Shown: positions 1 through 12,100 of the stretch, piece by piece
How the letters are laid out: each line of letters opens with the position of its first letter
How positions within the stretch are numbered: position 1 is the first letter of the stretch
From: Curtobacterium pusillum
GTDB taxonomy: Bacteria; Actinomycetota; Actinomycetes; Actinomycetales; Microbacteriaceae
Direction of reading: 5' to 3'
Length of the DNA stretch: 64,000 nucleotides
Assembly (NCBI GenBank): GCA_002025645.1
Contig: CP018783.1
Span: 558,001-622,000 of the forward strand
Position numbers and translations under genes: made by a program
Notes under the pieces: generated by a model
What the model was told of the DNA's origin: nothing
Databases searched by the model: none
The model's input: the letters and a program-made list of their open reading frames with translations, nothing else

Positions 1-890
1 GACAGCACCGCGTCGACGTCGGTGCGGATGCCGCCGAGGCGGTACGGCCGCGACGTCAGGGTCGCGCCCGGCGCGTGCTGCGCGAGGACGCGGCGGAGTC
101 GCACGACCTCCGCGCGCAGGGTGGTCACCGCGCGGCGGTCGCCGTAGACGGCGGCCGCGAGGTCCTCCGCGGCGAGACCAGCGGGCGTCGACGCCAGGAC
201 GGCCGTGATCTCGGAGTGCCGCTCGGAGAGCCGGACCGCGTGGTCGCCGGTCCGGAGCGTCGCGGTGTCCGATCCGAGCAGGACGAGCTCGGAGCCGGGC
301 AGCGCCCGCGCAGCAGGACGACGGGGGTGCCGCAGCGCCGCGAGGGCGAGCTCCGCCTCGGCGGCCGCGACGGTGGCGGTCAGCAACGGCAGCGTGTGCC
401 GCTCGACCGCCCGGTCGTCACCCGTGATGTCGACGGCACCGACCACCTGTCCGGTGACGTCGCGGAGCGGGACCGCGGTGCACGAGAACCGCTTCACGGC
501 GTTCGCGTAGTGCTCGTCCGACCGGATCTGCACGCCACGGCCGAGCCGGAGGGCCGTTCCCGGCGCGCTCGTCCCGGCGCGGTCCTCCGCCCAGTCCGCC
601 CCGGCGACGAAGCCCATCGCCTCGGCCGCGTGACGTGCGCTCGACGCCCCGTCCACCCACACGAGCCGACCCGACGCGTCGGTCACGGCGGCGATGCACC
701 CGGCGGCCCGGACGTCGTCGAGCAGCAGCCGGCGGACGACCGGCAGAGCGGTGCCGAGCGGGCCCCGCTCCCGGGCTGCCTCGAGTTCGTCGCCGTCGAG
801 CGCGAGCACCGGGACGCCGTCCGGGTCGACACGGGCCGACCGCTGCCAGGACTCGGCGACGAGCGGGCGGACCGTCCGGGGTGCGCGCAT
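1..890 (-). CDS. GAF-domain transcriptional regulator (3' end cut by window edge)
   Basis: The reading frame opens at an ATG at 888-890 with a GGAGG ribosome binding site 4 nt upstream and stays open to the window edge, so the C-terminus is missing (about 296 codons visible). The N-terminus has an ESWQRS stretch often seen in AcoR-type regulators. It is followed by a GAF-like sensor region with CIAAVTDASGRLVWVDG and later GAVDITGDD, and a C-terminal part (AAVYGDRRAVTTLRAEVVRL) that looks like a winged-helix DNA-binding domain. It lies 47 nt downstream of the DUF779 gene on the same strand as the aldehyde dehydrogenase, so it probably controls that operon in response to a small ligand. The ligand is unknown. 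The family call is mine from motif recall. Confidence 0.75.
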   Translation of the reverse strand, partial: MRAPRTVRPLVAESWQRSARVDPDGVPVLALDGDELEAARERGPLGTALPVVRRLLLDDVRAAGCIAAVTDASGRLVWVDGASSARHAAEAMGFVAGADWAEDRAGTSAPGTALRLGRGVQIRSDEHYANAVKRFSCTAVPLRDVTGQVVGAVDITGDDRAVERHTLPLLTATVAAAEAELALAALRHPRRPAARALPGSELVLLGSDTATLRTGDHAVRLSERHSEITAVLASTPAGLAAEDLAAAVYGDRRAVTTLRAEVVRLRRVLAQHAPGATLTSRPYRLGGIRTDVDAVL

Positions 891-937
891 GCGTCCTCCG
901 TCCGGGTCGGCCCGCCGCGTCGGTGCGTCGGGTGCCG

Positions 938-1353
938 TCAGCCTACGTCCGCTGACGTGCGCGGGCCAGGGGCTGCCGGCACCAGGCCGAGATCCGCGAG
1001 CTCGGTGTCGTCGAACATCCGGGAGCGGGTGAGGAACCGCTTGCCCTCCGGCACCTCGAGGGAGAAGCCGGCACCGCGACCGTCGACGACGTCGATCGTG
1101 AGGTGGGTGTACTTCCAGTACTCGAACTGGGACCTCGACATGTACACCTCCACGGGGTCGATGCCCTCGACGTCGAGCGCACCGAGGAGCACGTCGCCGG
1201 ACCCGGTCATGAACATGCCGACGGGGTAGCACATCGGACTGGAGCCGTCGCAGCACCCACCCGACTGGTGGAACATGAGCGGGCCGTGCCGGGCGGCGAG
1301 GGAGCGCAGGAGCTCCCCCGCCGCCGGCGTGACCGCCACGCGGCCGGTCGTCA

Positions 1354-1354
<1 letters not shown>
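938..1354 (-). CDS. DUF779 domain protein, aldehyde dehydrogenase partner
   Basis: This 138-residue protein starts at the ATG that overlaps the aldehyde dehydrogenase stop codon (ATGA), so the two are translationally coupled. An in-frame start further upstream would lie inside the dehydrogenase gene and is not needed. The sequence holds a Cys-rich stretch (HQSGGCCDGSSPMCYP, about residues 29-44) and a C-terminal segment ending in a run of acidic and hydrophobic residues, both as in DUF779. DUF779 proteins are commonly encoded next to AcoD/ExaC-type aldehyde dehydrogenases. The function is not established; the cysteines suggest metal or redox chemistry, which is inference. Confidence 0.85.
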
Positions 1355-2895
<1,541 letters not shown>

Positions 2896-2950
2896 GGTGG
2901 ACACCTTTCGACGACTCTGTCGGGGCGCTGGGTCCGCGCCTGCTCGCACG

Positions 2951-4195
2951 CTACGTCGCGGCGCGTTGCATCCGGTTGCGACCCGGTCGCTTCGGGAGGA
3001 GCTCGGTGAGCTGGGACCGTTGGTGGCTGTTCATGAAGGGGCGCTCGAAGAGCCAGGCGAACACCACCGACAGCCCGAAGACGATCGGCACCACGACGAG
3101 CAGCTGCACCGCGAGGGCCGCGGCCGTCGGCAGGCCGAGAGTGATGTACCCGAGGTTCACCGCAGCGAGGATCGGTCGGTGGATGAGGTACGCGCTGTAC
3201 GAGACGAGCCCGAGCCGACGGAGCAGGAGCGGGCTGAACACCCGCCGCACCCGCCTGGTCAGTGCCGTGTCGCTGCCGTGGACCTCGCGGTCGGTGAGCA
3301 CGGCGATGAGCACGGCGCCACCGGCGCCGGAGAGGACCCACCGCGCAGCGTCGGTGGGCACGGTGATCGATCCGGTCGAGGACAGCCAGCCGAGTGCGGT
3401 GGCTCCACCGAAGAGGGCGACGGCCAGTCCGACGAGCACGGCCGGCCGGTCGAACCCGAGCCGAGCGAGGCGTGGTCGCCGTCGCTCGAGCACACCGTCA
3501 CGGCCGTGCGTCAGGTGGGCGACGTACATCCCGAGGCCGAAGAGACCGAGCGCGAACGGTGCCGACCACTTCAGGACGCCCGTCACGCTCGAAGCAGCGG
3601 AGAGGGCGAACATCGCCGCGACCACCCACGCCGGGTCGATCCGTCGCCAGGCCACGAGGACGAGCGGGAGGAGGAGCCCCAGTTGCCATTCGACTCCGAG
3701 GCTCCACCAGGGTCCGACGATCGAGAAGATCGTGTCGGGGAACAGGTTGTGGACGAGTAGCGCATGCGTGACGACCGACTGCCACGTCACCGGGAGGTGC
3801 AGGGACCACGACGACACCTCGTCCTCGCGGACCGCCGGCACCACCGCGATGAGGAGCAGCGTGAGGACGAGTGCGATCAGGTAGGGCGGGACCAGCCGCC
3901 GGGTCCGGCGCACCACGTGCCCACGCCAACCGCCCTTCAGCCTGGACAGGGGGTCCATGGACACGGCGATCATCAGCGAGTAGCCGGAGAGGACGACGAA
4001 CACGGGGACACGGATCTCGATGGCGCCGAGGAGCGGCGGCAGCCACGGGATGTCACGCTCGAGCGCTCCGATCGCCCCGACCCCGGCCGCGTGTCCCACG
4101 ACGACGAGCAGGACGAGGGCACCGCGGAGTCCGTCGAGGAAGGACAGGTCGTGTCGTGGAGACGACTTCGGGGATGGTGACATCTGTTGCTGCAC
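2951..4195 (-). CDS. Acyltransferase family 3 membrane protein (OafA/YrhL-like)
   Basis: This 414-residue polytopic membrane protein belongs to the acyltransferase-3 family, which O-acylates cell-surface carbohydrates or lipids. The N-terminus has the diagnostic [19 protein letters not shown], where the family histidine sits, followed by a charged loop and about ten hydrophobic helices. The C-terminus ends in a basic cytoplasmic tail. The start is either the GTG at 4195, which may be leaderless, or the ATG at 4183 (MSPSPK); neither has a clear ribosome binding site. It lies 55 nt before the dehydrogenase gene, which could be co-transcribed. The acceptor cannot be told from sequence. Confidence 0.88.
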   Translation of the reverse strand: MQQQMSPSPKSSPRHDLSFLDGLRGALVLLVVVGHAAGVGAIGALERDIPWLPPLLGAIEIRVPVFVVLSGYSLMIAVSMDPLSRLKGGWRGHVVRRTRRLVPPYLIALVLTLLLIAVVPAVREDEVSSWSLHLPVTWQSVVTHALLVHNLFPDTIFSIVGPWWSLGVEWQLGLLLPLVLVAWRRIDPAWVVAAMFALSAASSVTGVLKWSAPFALGLFGLGMYVAHLTHGRDGVLERRRPRLARLGFDRPAVLVGLAVALFGGATALGWLSSTGSITVPTDAARWVLSGAGGAVLIAVLTDREVHGSDTALTRRVRRVFSPLLLRRLGLVSYSAYLIHRPILAAVNLGYITLGLPTAAALAVQLLVVVPIVFGLSVVFAWLFERPFMNSHQRSQLTELLPKRPGRNRMQRAAT

Positions 4196-4201
4196 ATATC
4201 A

Positions 4202-4207
4202 AATATA
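4202..4207 (-). promoter_or_regulatory. Candidate -10 element for a leaderless acyltransferase transcript
   Basis: The divergent gap 4196-4287 contains the most AT-rich stretch nearby. On the minus strand TATATT ends 6 nt before the GTG at 4195, so transcription would begin at or next to the start codon. The candidate -35 (TTCCGG) is weak. Leaderless transcripts are common in actinobacteria; the site itself is predicted only from sequence. Confidence 0.4.
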
Positions 4208-4287
4208 ACGTGCGGCAGGGTATTCCGGAAGGACGGCCACGATCGAGGTACCGTCGAGACGAGCAGTTCCGACAGGGAGGAGTGCTC

Positions 4288-4827
4288 GTGGACTCTCGTG
4301 CCGTCCGCACGTTCCGCGTGTTCGTCATCGTCACCGCGGTCGTCGCGATCGCCCTCGGGGTGGTCGCCATCGTCTGGCCGCGCCCGTCGTTGGTCGTGGT
4401 CGCGCTGCTGTTCGGCGTGTACCTCGTGGTCGCCGGCGCGCTCCGCGTGTTCGCGGCCGTCCGGGGACACGGGACGCCTGCGGTCTGGCGGTGGACCTCG
4501 GGGATCGTGGGTGCGCTCGTCGGGGCCGCGGGCCTGGTGACGCTGCTCGACCCGGCGATCCCACTCGTGGTCTACGCCGTGCTCGCGGGGATCGGGTTCA
4601 TCGTCGAGGGGATCGCCTCGCTCGTCGGCGGCTTCGTCGGACACCCGGGGTCCTCCCGCGTCCCGACGATCGTCAGCGCGGTGCTGTCGATCCTGGGCGG
4701 CGTGGTCGTCCTCGTCGCGCCGGGCCTCGCGCTGACCGTGTTCATGGTCTTCGCCGGCATCGCGCTCATCGTCGTCGGGGCCGCGGCGCTCCTGCTGCTG
4801 CCGCCGCGAGCCGCGATCCGCCGTTAG
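4288..4827 (+). CDS. HdeD-like (DUF308) membrane protein
   Basis: A 179-residue, strongly hydrophobic protein with about six membrane helices and repeated short turns of the WPRPSL and DPAIPL type, as in the HdeD/DUF308 family. I chose the GTG at 4288 because GGAGG lies at 4276-4280, giving 7-nt spacing; the in-frame GTG at 4282 would be only 1 nt from it. HdeD-like proteins are linked to acid resistance in enterobacteria, but the role of actinobacterial homologues is not known. Its stop codon overlaps the stop of the convergent VIT1-family gene by 3 nt. Confidence 0.85.
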   Translation: MDSRAVRTFRVFVIVTAVVAIALGVVAIVWPRPSLVVVALLFGVYLVVAGALRVFAAVRGHGTPAVWRWTSGIVGALVGAAGLVTLLDPAIPLVVYAVLAGIGFIVEGIASLVGGFVGHPGSSRVPTIVSAVLSILGGVVVLVAPGLALTVFMVFAGIALIVVGAAALLLLPPRAAIRR

Positions 4828-5903
4828 GCGCTCCCGGTCCCGAACAGCAGGCCGAGCCCGTAGGTGACGGCGGCGGCGCCGAAGCCGATCGCGAGCTGCC
4901 GCAGTGCCCGACGGATCGGGGACGCTCCGCTGAGCACGCCGACCACCGCGCCGGTGCCGAGCAGGGCGATGCCGACGAGCGCGGCAGCGACGGCGATGGC
5001 CGCCCAGCCCTGCAGCCCGAACAGGTAGGGCAGCACGGGGATGATCGCGCCGGAGGCGAAGAAGCAGAAGCTCGAGATCGCCGCGCTCATCCCGTTGCCG
5101 ATCGCCTCGTGGTCGTCGGCCGGCGCCGGTGCCGTGACCGTGGCGCCGCCGAGGACCTCGTCCGCGTGGGACTGCGCGTCGGATTCGCTCATGCCACGCG
5201 CCCGGTAGACCAACGCGAGCTCGTTCGCGTCGACGTCGAGGTCCGCCACCGCCCGGCCCGCCTCGGGGTGCGGGGCGGACGCCGTGAGCAGTTCGCGCTG
5301 CGACCGGACCGACACGTACTCCCCCGCGCCCATCGACAGCGCCCCGGCGAGCAGTCCGGCGATGCCGCTCAGCAGCACGAAGTGCCGATCCGCGCCGGAC
5401 GCACTGACGCCGATGATCAGGGCGAGGTTCGAGACCAGCCCGTCGTTGGCACCGAAGACCGCCGCCCGGAAGGTGCCTGAGAGCCGCATCCGACCGCGGT
5501 TCGCGAGCCCCCGGACGACCTCGCCGTGGATCCGCTCGTCGGCCGCCATGCTCGCGGTCGCGTCGGCGTCGTCGGCGTACGGCGAGCGGTCCTCCGCACG
5601 CTGCATGAGCGCGAGGACGAACACCGACCCGAACCGCTTCGCGAGTACGGCGAGCACCCGGGTCCGGAGACTCCCCCGCTGCGGTCGTCCGACGTCGTCC
5701 CCGAGGAGGTCCAGCCAGTGCTGCTCGTGCCGTCCCTCGGCCTCGGCCAGGGCGGACAGGATCTCGCGTTCCTCGCCGGACCGACGAGCGGCGAGGTTGC
5801 GGTACACGGCAGCCTCGGCACGTTCGTCGGCGAGGTAGCGGCGCCATCGGCGCACGTCGGCGCGCTGCGCCGTGGATCCGGTCTGGAGGCTCACACCGGC
5901 CAT
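4824..5903 (-). CDS. Ferritin-like/VIT1-CCC1 fusion membrane protein (MbfA-like metal transporter)
   Basis: The 359-residue protein joins an N-terminal ferritin-like domain (about residues 10-145) to a C-terminal VIT1/CCC1 membrane domain. The ferritin-like part keeps candidate di-metal ligands: a glutamate in ERAEAAVY, an ExxH in EGRHEQHW and a second ExxH in DERIHGEVV. The membrane part has FRAAVFGANDGLVSNLALIIG and MGAGEYVSVRSQRE, hallmark VIT1 segments, then several helices. This architecture resembles membrane-bound ferritin A, which exports or stores iron, possibly manganese. The start is the ATG at 5901-5903 with a GGAGG/CAGG site upstream. Substrate and direction are inferred from the family. 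Confidence 0.88.
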   Translation of the reverse strand: MAGVSLQTGSTAQRADVRRWRRYLADERAEAAVYRNLAARRSGEEREILSALAEAEGRHEQHWLDLLGDDVGRPQRGSLRTRVLAVLAKRFGSVFVLALMQRAEDRSPYADDADATASMAADERIHGEVVRGLANRGRMRLSGTFRAAVFGANDGLVSNLALIIGVSASGADRHFVLLSGIAGLLAGALSMGAGEYVSVRSQRELLTASAPHPEAGRAVADLDVDANELALVYRARGMSESDAQSHADEVLGGATVTAPAPADDHEAIGNGMSAAISSFCFFASGAIIPVLPYLFGLQGWAAIAVAAALVGIALLGTGAVVGVLSGASPIRRALRQLAIGFGAAAVTYGLGLLFGTGSA

Positions 5904-5988
5904 CCTGCCGCCTCCGGCCGACGTCGGGCCGGGTCCACGGCGTGCTGTGGACGCGCCGCGTCGGGTCGCGACGTGTGGAGGGAGAACG

Positions 5989-6052
5989 CGACGGGGCGCG
6001 GACCGGCGGCCGACGACGCTGCTGCGCCGTGCCTCCAGTCCGCGCCCCGTCG
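5989..6052 (-). terminator. Terminator-like hairpin after pyk
   Basis: Perfect 14-bp inverted arms at 5989-6002 and 6039-6052 flank a 36-nt loop just downstream of the pyk stop codon. No U-tract follows, as is usual in actinobacteria. The loop contains one copy of the recurrent CTGGAGGCACGG word (6027-6038, minus strand). Apart from this hairpin I see nothing in 5904-6069. Confidence 0.65.
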
Positions 6053-6069
6053 GACGTCGGACGCTGGGA

Positions 6070-7515
6070 TCAGTCCCGCACGTAGGCCGGTGCGGCCTCG
6101 GCGTGTGCGTCACCGACGCGGTGCACGCGGAGGTCGTTCGTCGACCCCTCGATGCCGGGAGGGGACCCCGCCGTCACGATGACGCGGTCGCCGGGGGCGG
6201 CCAGGCCGTTCTCGAGCAGGACGTCGTCCACCTGCGAGAACAGTTCGTCGGTGTGCGTCTTGCGCTCCACGAGGAACGAGCGAACGCCCCAGGTGAGCGC
6301 CATGCGACGACGGGTCGCCTCGTTCGGGGTGAACGCGATGATCGGCAGGCCGTGGCGCAGGCGCGACATGCGTCGGGCCGAGTCGCCGGACTCGGTGAAG
6401 ACGCAGAGGTACGAGGCCTCGGTGAACTCGGCGATCTCGACGGCGGCGAGGGTGATCGCACCACCGAGCGTGCGCGGCTTCGTGCCGAGGGGCGCGATGC
6501 GCTCGAGGCCGTGGTCCTCGGTCGACTCGACGATGCGCGCCATCGTGCGGACCGTCTGCACCGGGTACTCACCGACGCTGGTCTCGCCGGAGAGCATGAC
6601 CGCGTCGGCACCGTCGAGGACGGCGTTCGCGACGTCGGAGGTCTCGGCGCGGGTCGGGATCGGCGACGAGATCATCGACTCGAGCATCTGCGTCGCGACG
6701 ATGACCGGCTTCGCCATGCGGCGGGCCAGCTCGACGGCGCGCTTCTGCACGATCGGGACCGCCTCGAGCGGGAGCTCGACACCGAGGTCACCGCGGGCGA
6801 CCATGATGCTGTCGAAGGCGTCGATGATCTCCTCGAGCGCGTCGACGGCCTGCGGCTTCTCGATCTTCGCGATGACGGGGAGGCGCTTGCCTTCCTCGTC
6901 CATGATCTCGTGGGCACGCTCGACGTCGGCGGCGTTGCGCACGAACGACAGCGCGATGAGGTCGGCACCCTGACGGATGCCCCAGCGGAGGTCCGCCTCG
7001 TCCTTCTCGCTCAGCGCGGGGACGTTGACGGCGACGCCGGGCAGGTTGATGCCCTTGTTGTTCGACACGGTGCCGCCGACGACGACCTCGGTGCGGACGC
7101 GCACGCCGTCGGTGTCCAGCACGCGGAGGCGGACACGGCCGTCGTCGATGAGCAGCGGGTCGCCGGGCTTCACGTCCTGCGGGAGGCCCTTGAACGTCGT
7201 CCCGCAGATCTCCTTCGAGCCGGGGACGTCCTCGGTCGTGATCGTGAACACGTCACCGACCGCGAGGTCGTGGGGGCCGTCGGCGAACTTCGCCAGGCGG
7301 ATCTTCGGACCCTGCAGGTCGACGAGGATCGCGACGGGCTTGCCGAGCTCCTCGGCGGCGCGACGGACGTTCACGTAGTTGGCCTCGTGGACGCTGTAGT
7401 CACCGTGGCTGAGGTTGAGGCGGGCGACGTCGACGCCCGCTTCGATGATCTCCTTGACGGTCTCGTACTCCGACGTTGCCGGTCCGAGCGTCGAAACGAT
7501 CTTTGCGCGTCTCAA
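6070..7515 (-). CDS. pyk: Pyruvate kinase
   Basis: The 481-residue enzyme transfers phosphate from phosphoenolpyruvate to ADP in the last step of glycolysis. It starts MRRAKIVSTLGPA and contains the active-site elements VARLNLSHGD, LVDLQGPKIR, VIAKIEKPQAV (catalytic lysine) and IMVARGDLGVELP; length and colinearity are normal for a bacterial pyruvate kinase. The start codon is TTG at 7513-7515, supported by AAGGA 5 nt upstream and by the conserved N-terminus. It is monocistronic as far as can be seen, bracketed by hairpins on both sides. In other actinobacteria pyk also lies near trp and lgt. Confidence 0.97.
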   Translation of the reverse strand: MRRAKIVSTLGPATSEYETVKEIIEAGVDVARLNLSHGDYSVHEANYVNVRRAAEELGKPVAILVDLQGPKIRLAKFADGPHDLAVGDVFTITTEDVPGSKEICGTTFKGLPQDVKPGDPLLIDDGRVRLRVLDTDGVRVRTEVVVGGTVSNNKGINLPGVAVNVPALSEKDEADLRWGIRQGADLIALSFVRNAADVERAHEIMDEEGKRLPVIAKIEKPQAVDALEEIIDAFDSIMVARGDLGVELPLEAVPIVQKRAVELARRMAKPVIVATQMLESMISSPIPTRAETSDVANAVLDGADAVMLSGETSVGEYPVQTVRTMARIVESTEDHGLERIAPLGTKPRTLGGAITLAAVEIAEFTEASYLCVFTESGDSARRMSRLRHGLPIIAFTPNEATRRRMALTWGVRSFLVERKTHTDELFSQVDDVLLENGLAAPGDRVIVTAGSPPGIEGSTNDLRVHRVGDAHAEAAPAYVRD

Positions 7516-7581
7516 TGGATTCCTTCGTGGTGGTGGATGGTGCTTGGGTTTCCGCGCTGTGGGGCCGCGCGGAACGAAGCG

Positions 7582-7615
7582 AGGCCACCAGCACCCTATC
7601 GAGTGCTGGTGGCCT
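7582..7615 (-). terminator. Terminator hairpin after gltD
   Basis: Perfect 13-bp arms at 7582-7594 and 7603-7615 with an 8-nt loop lie 47 nt downstream of the gltD stop and upstream of pyk. The stem is the strongest secondary structure in this gap, which also has to hold the pyk promoter. Confidence 0.75.
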
Positions 7616-7661
7616 GGCGCTCACTGGTCGGTCCGGGTTCCCGATGCGTTCACGTCGGACC

Positions 7662-9119
7662 TCAGACCGTGATGGCGCGGTCGGTGGCCTTGACCGGTGC
7701 CGGGAGGATCGTCGAACCCTCGAGGTACTCGTCGACCTTGGCGGCGGCGGCACGGCCCTCGGCGATCGCCCACACGATGAGCGACTGCCCACGGCCCGCG
7801 TCACCGGCAATGAACACGCCGGGCTCGTTGGTCGAGTAGTCCGCCTGGCGGGAGACCGCGCCGGACACCGTCGTCGGCAGGCCGAGCTGCGGCTCGAGCG
7901 TGTCGGTCTCCGGCCCGGTGAAGCCCATGGCGATGAGGACGAGGTCCGCGGGGATCTCGCGCTCGGTGCCGGCCTTCGGGACGCGTCGGCCGTCGAGGTA
8001 CTCAGTCTCGGCGACGCGCAGGGCACGGACCTCGCCGGCCTCGTTCGCCAGGAACTCGACGGTGGACGCCAGGTAGTGCCGCTCGCCGCCTTCCTCGTGG
8101 GCACTCGTGACCTCGAAGACGGTCGGGAACATCGGCCACGGCTGGTCGGACGGACGCTCCAGCGGCGGCTGCTTGCCGATCGCCAGGTTCGTCACGCTCA
8201 GCGCACCCTGTCGGTGGGCCGTGCCGATGCAGTCCGCACCGGTGTCGCCGCCGCCGATGACGACGACGTGCTTGCCCTCGGCGGTGATCTGGTTGTCGAC
8301 CGTGGTGCCCGCGTTCGCCTTGTTCTGCTGGACGAGGTAGTCCATCGCGAAGTGCACACCGTCGTGGTCGCGCCCCGGGATGGGCAGGTCGCGCGGCACC
8401 GTGGCACCGGTCGCGACGACGACCGCGTCGTAGCGGGACTTCAGGTCGTCCCAGGTGATGTCCCGGCCGATCTCGACACCGGCGCGGAACCGGGTGCCCT
8501 CGGCCTGCATCTGCGCGAGGCGCGCGTCGATCTGGCGCTTCTCCATCTTGAAGTCCGGGATGCCGTAGCGGAGCAGACCACCGATGCGGTCGTCGCGCTC
8601 GTACACCGCGACCGTGTGACCGGCGCGGGTGAGCTGCTGCGCGGCGGCGAGCCCGGCGGGGCCGGACCCCACCACGGCGACGGTCTTGCCGGTGAGCCGC
8701 TCCGGCGGGTGGGGCGTGACCCACCCGTTCTGGAACGCCTCGTCGATGATCGAGACCTCGACCTGCTTGATCGTCACGGGCGGCTGGTTGATGCCCAGCA
8801 CGCAGGATGCCTCGCACGGCGCCGGGCAGAGCCGGCCGGTGAACTCCGGGAAGTTGTTCGTGGCGTGGAGGCGCTCGATCGCCTGGCGCCCCTCGCCGCG
8901 CCACGTGAGGTCGTTCCACTCCGGGATGAGGTTGCCGAGCGGGCAGCCCTGGTGGCAGAACGGCACGCCGCAGTCCATGCAGCGGCCGGCCTGGCGCTTG
9001 AGCGCGCCGGACTCCTGCTGCTCGTAGACCTCTTTCCAGTCCATGAGCCGCACGGGTACGGGTCGACGGGCCGGGAGCTCGCGCTCCTGGACCTTCAGGA
9101 ATCCCTTGGGGTCAGCCAC
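7662..9119 (-). CDS. gltD: Glutamate synthase (NADPH) small subunit
   Basis: The 485-residue iron-sulfur flavoprotein passes electrons from NADPH through FAD to the large subunit GltB. The N-terminus carries two cysteine clusters ([14 protein letters not shown] and CPAPCEASC) for the 4Fe-4S centres. An FAD site ([14 protein letters not shown]) and an NADPH site ([13 protein letters not shown]) follow, and a terminal FAD-contacting [14 protein letters not shown]. It starts with GTG at 9119 inside the last codons of gltB (8-nt overlap), so the two subunits are translationally coupled. It completes the gltBD operon. Confidence 0.97.
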   Translation of the reverse strand: MADPKGFLKVQERELPARRPVPVRLMDWKEVYEQQESGALKRQAGRCMDCGVPFCHQGCPLGNLIPEWNDLTWRGEGRQAIERLHATNNFPEFTGRLCPAPCEASCVLGINQPPVTIKQVEVSIIDEAFQNGWVTPHPPERLTGKTVAVVGSGPAGLAAAQQLTRAGHTVAVYERDDRIGGLLRYGIPDFKMEKRQIDARLAQMQAEGTRFRAGVEIGRDITWDDLKSRYDAVVVATGATVPRDLPIPGRDHDGVHFAMDYLVQQNKANAGTTVDNQITAEGKHVVVIGGGDTGADCIGTAHRQGALSVTNLAIGKQPPLERPSDQPWPMFPTVFEVTSAHEEGGERHYLASTVEFLANEAGEVRALRVAETEYLDGRRVPKAGTEREIPADLVLIAMGFTGPETDTLEPQLGLPTTVSGAVSRQADYSTNEPGVFIAGDAGRGQSLIVWAIAEGRAAAAKVDEYLEGSTILPAPVKATDRAITV

Positions 9120-12100
9120 CGGTCACCTCCAGAATGCGGTTCCAGACGACGTCGCCGTCCGGGTCGAGGCCTTCGTCCACGGCCTGCTGTCGCGTCTCGA
9201 GCACCGCCGCGTAGTCGCGAGGGAGCACCTTGACGAAGTCGCTCAGGTCACCGGACTCGAGCAGTTCGGCCGCGAGCGTCGAGCCGGTCTCCGCCGCGTG
9301 GCGGGCGAGCAGGTCGTTCACGATCTCGACGTCGGCGCTGTCGAGCGACTCGAGCCGCAGCTCGCCAGACGCGAGCGAGTCGGTGTTCACGTGCTCCTCC
9401 CGGAGACCGCGCACGTACGCCGTGCCGCCGGACATGCCCGCACCGAGGTTGCGCCCCGTCTCACCGAGGATGAGCGCGAGGCCGCCGGTCATGTACTCGA
9501 GCGCGTGGTCGCCCACGCCCTCCACCACCGCGGTCGCGCCGGAGTTGCGCACCAGGAACCGTTCGCCCACGATGCCGCGGATGAACATGCTGCCCTGGGT
9601 CGCGCCGTAGCCGATGACGTTGCCGGCGATCACGTTGTCGGCCGGGTCGAAGCCCGAGCCGGCGTCCGGACGGACGATGACCTCGCCGCCGGACAGTCCC
9701 TTGCCGACGTAGTCGTTGCTGTCGCCGATGAGCCGCAGCGTGATGCCCGCCGGCAGGAACGCGCCGAGCGACTGCCCGGCCGAACCGCGCAGCGTCACGT
9801 CGATCGATCCGGACGGCAGGCCGTTCTCACCGTGGCGGAGGGTGACCTCGTGCCCGAGCATCGTGCCGACCGCCCGCTCCGTGTTCCGGATCGGGAGGTC
9901 GAGTGCGATCGTGCCGCCGTGCTCCAGGACGTCGGAGGTCTGCTGGATGAGCTGCACGTCGAAGTGCTGCTCCAGCTCGTGGTCCTGGTCGCGCTGGTGG
10001 CGACGCGGCTCGTCGGCTTCGAAGTGCGGGCCCTTGAGGACCGGCTCGAGGTCGAGACCGGAGGCCTTCCAGTGCTCGACGGCGCGGTCGACGTCGAGCG
10101 TGTCGGCGTGACCGATGGCTTCTTCGAGGGACCGGAAGCCGAGCTCGGCGAGGAGCTCGCGCACTTCCTGCGCGATGAACTCGAAGAAGTTCACGACGAA
10201 CTCGGGCTTGCCGCTGAACCGCTTGCGGAGCTCCGGGTTCTGCGTCGCGACGCCCACCGGGCAGGTGTCCAGGTGGCAGACGCGCATCAGGATGCAGCCC
10301 TCGACCACGAGCGGCGCGGTCGCGAAGCCGTACTCCTCGGCGCCGAGCAGCGCGGCCACGACGACGTCACGGCCGGTCTTCATCTGCCCGTCGACCTGCA
10401 CGACCACCCGGTCGCGCATGCCGTTCAGCATGAGGGTCTGCTGCGTCTCGGCGAGGCCGATCTCCCACGGTGTGCCCGCGTGCTTGAGCGAGTTCAGCGG
10501 GGAGGCGCCGGTTCCGCCGTCGTGCCCGGACACGAGCACGACGTCGGCGAGGGCCTTCGTCACACCCGCGGCCACGGCCCCGATGCCGGACTGGCTCACG
10601 AGCTTCACGTGCACGCGAGCGGACGGGTTCGCCCGCTTCACGTCGAAGATGAGCTGCTTGAGGTCCTCGATGGAGTAGATGTCGTGGTGCGGCGGCGGCG
10701 AGATGAGCCCGACACCGGCGGTGGCGTGCCGCGTGCGGGCGACCCACGGGTACACCTTCGTCGGGGGCAGTTGGCCGCCCTCGCCCGGCTTCGCGCCCTG
10801 CGCCATCTTCAGCTGGATGTCCGTGGCGTGCGTCAGGTACATGCTCGTGACGCCGAAGCGCCCTGATGCGACCTGCTTGATCGCGCTGCGGCGCTCGGGG
10901 TCGAGCAGACGGTCGACGTCCTCGCCGCCCTCGCCCGTGTTCGACCGACCGCCGAGGCGGTTCATCGCGATCGCGAGCGTCTCGTGCGCTTCCTTCGAGA
11001 TCGAGCCGTAGGACATCGCCCCGGTGTTGAACCGCTTGACGATGGACTCGATCGGCTCGACCTCGTCGAGCGCCACGGGCTTGCGGGCACCGTTCTTGAA
11101 GCGGAACAGGCCGCGGAGCGTCATGAGCTGCTCGGACTGGTCGTCGACCGCCTGCGAGTACTCGCGGAAGATGTCGTACCGGCGTGACCGCGTGGCGTGC
11201 TGCAGCCGGAACACGGTGTCCGGGTTGAACAGGTGCGGCGGACCCTCTCGTCGCCACTGGTACTCGCCGCCGGTCTGCAGGCGCTCGTGCGAGAGCACCG
11301 CGCCGTCCTGCGGGTACGCCTGGGCGTGACGCTCGGCGTTCTCCTTCGCGATGACCTCGATGCCGACACCGCCGAGGATCGACGACGTCCCGGTGAAGTA
11401 CCGGTCGACGAACTCCTGGCTGAGCCCCACTGCCTCGAACGCCTGGGCGCCGGCGTAGCTCGACACCGTCGAGATGCCCATCTTCGACATGATCTTCAGC
11501 ACGCCCTTGCCGAGCGCCTTGATCACGTTCTTGACGGCCTGCTCCGGGGTGACGCCGCTGATCATGCCCTGACGGACGAGGATCTCACAGGTCTCCATGG
11601 CGAGGTACGGGTTGATCGCCGAGGCGCCGTAGCCGATGAGGGTCGCGACGTGGTGGACCTCTCGGACGTCGCCGGCCTCGACGATCAGGCCGACCTTCAT
11701 GCGCTGCTCGGTGCGGATCAGGTGGTGGTGCACCGCGGCGAGCAGCAGGAGGCTCGGCACCGGTGCCTGCTCGGCGTTGCCGTCGCGGTCGGACAGCACG
11801 ATGAACTGCTTGCCAGACTCGATCGCGGCGTCGACCTCGTCGCACACGGCAGCGATGCGCTTCTGCATCGCCTTCTTGCCGGCGTCGACGCGGTACAGGC
11901 CCTTGATCGTCACGGTCAGGTGGCGGCCGGACTCGGTCTCGAAGTGCTGGATCTTCGCGAGCTCGTCGTTGTCGATGACCGGGAAGTCGAGCGTGATCTG
12001 CTTCGCGTGCTCGGGGCCGGCGGTGAGCAGGTTGCGCTCCGGACCGAGTCCCATGCCCATCGACGTGATGACCTGCTCGCGGATCGAGTCGAGCGGCGGG

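Noticed and set aside
4282..4284. GTG at 4282 as the start of the HdeD-like gene
   Set aside because: It lies 1 nt from the GGAGG site, too close for use; the in-frame GTG at 4288 has proper spacing.
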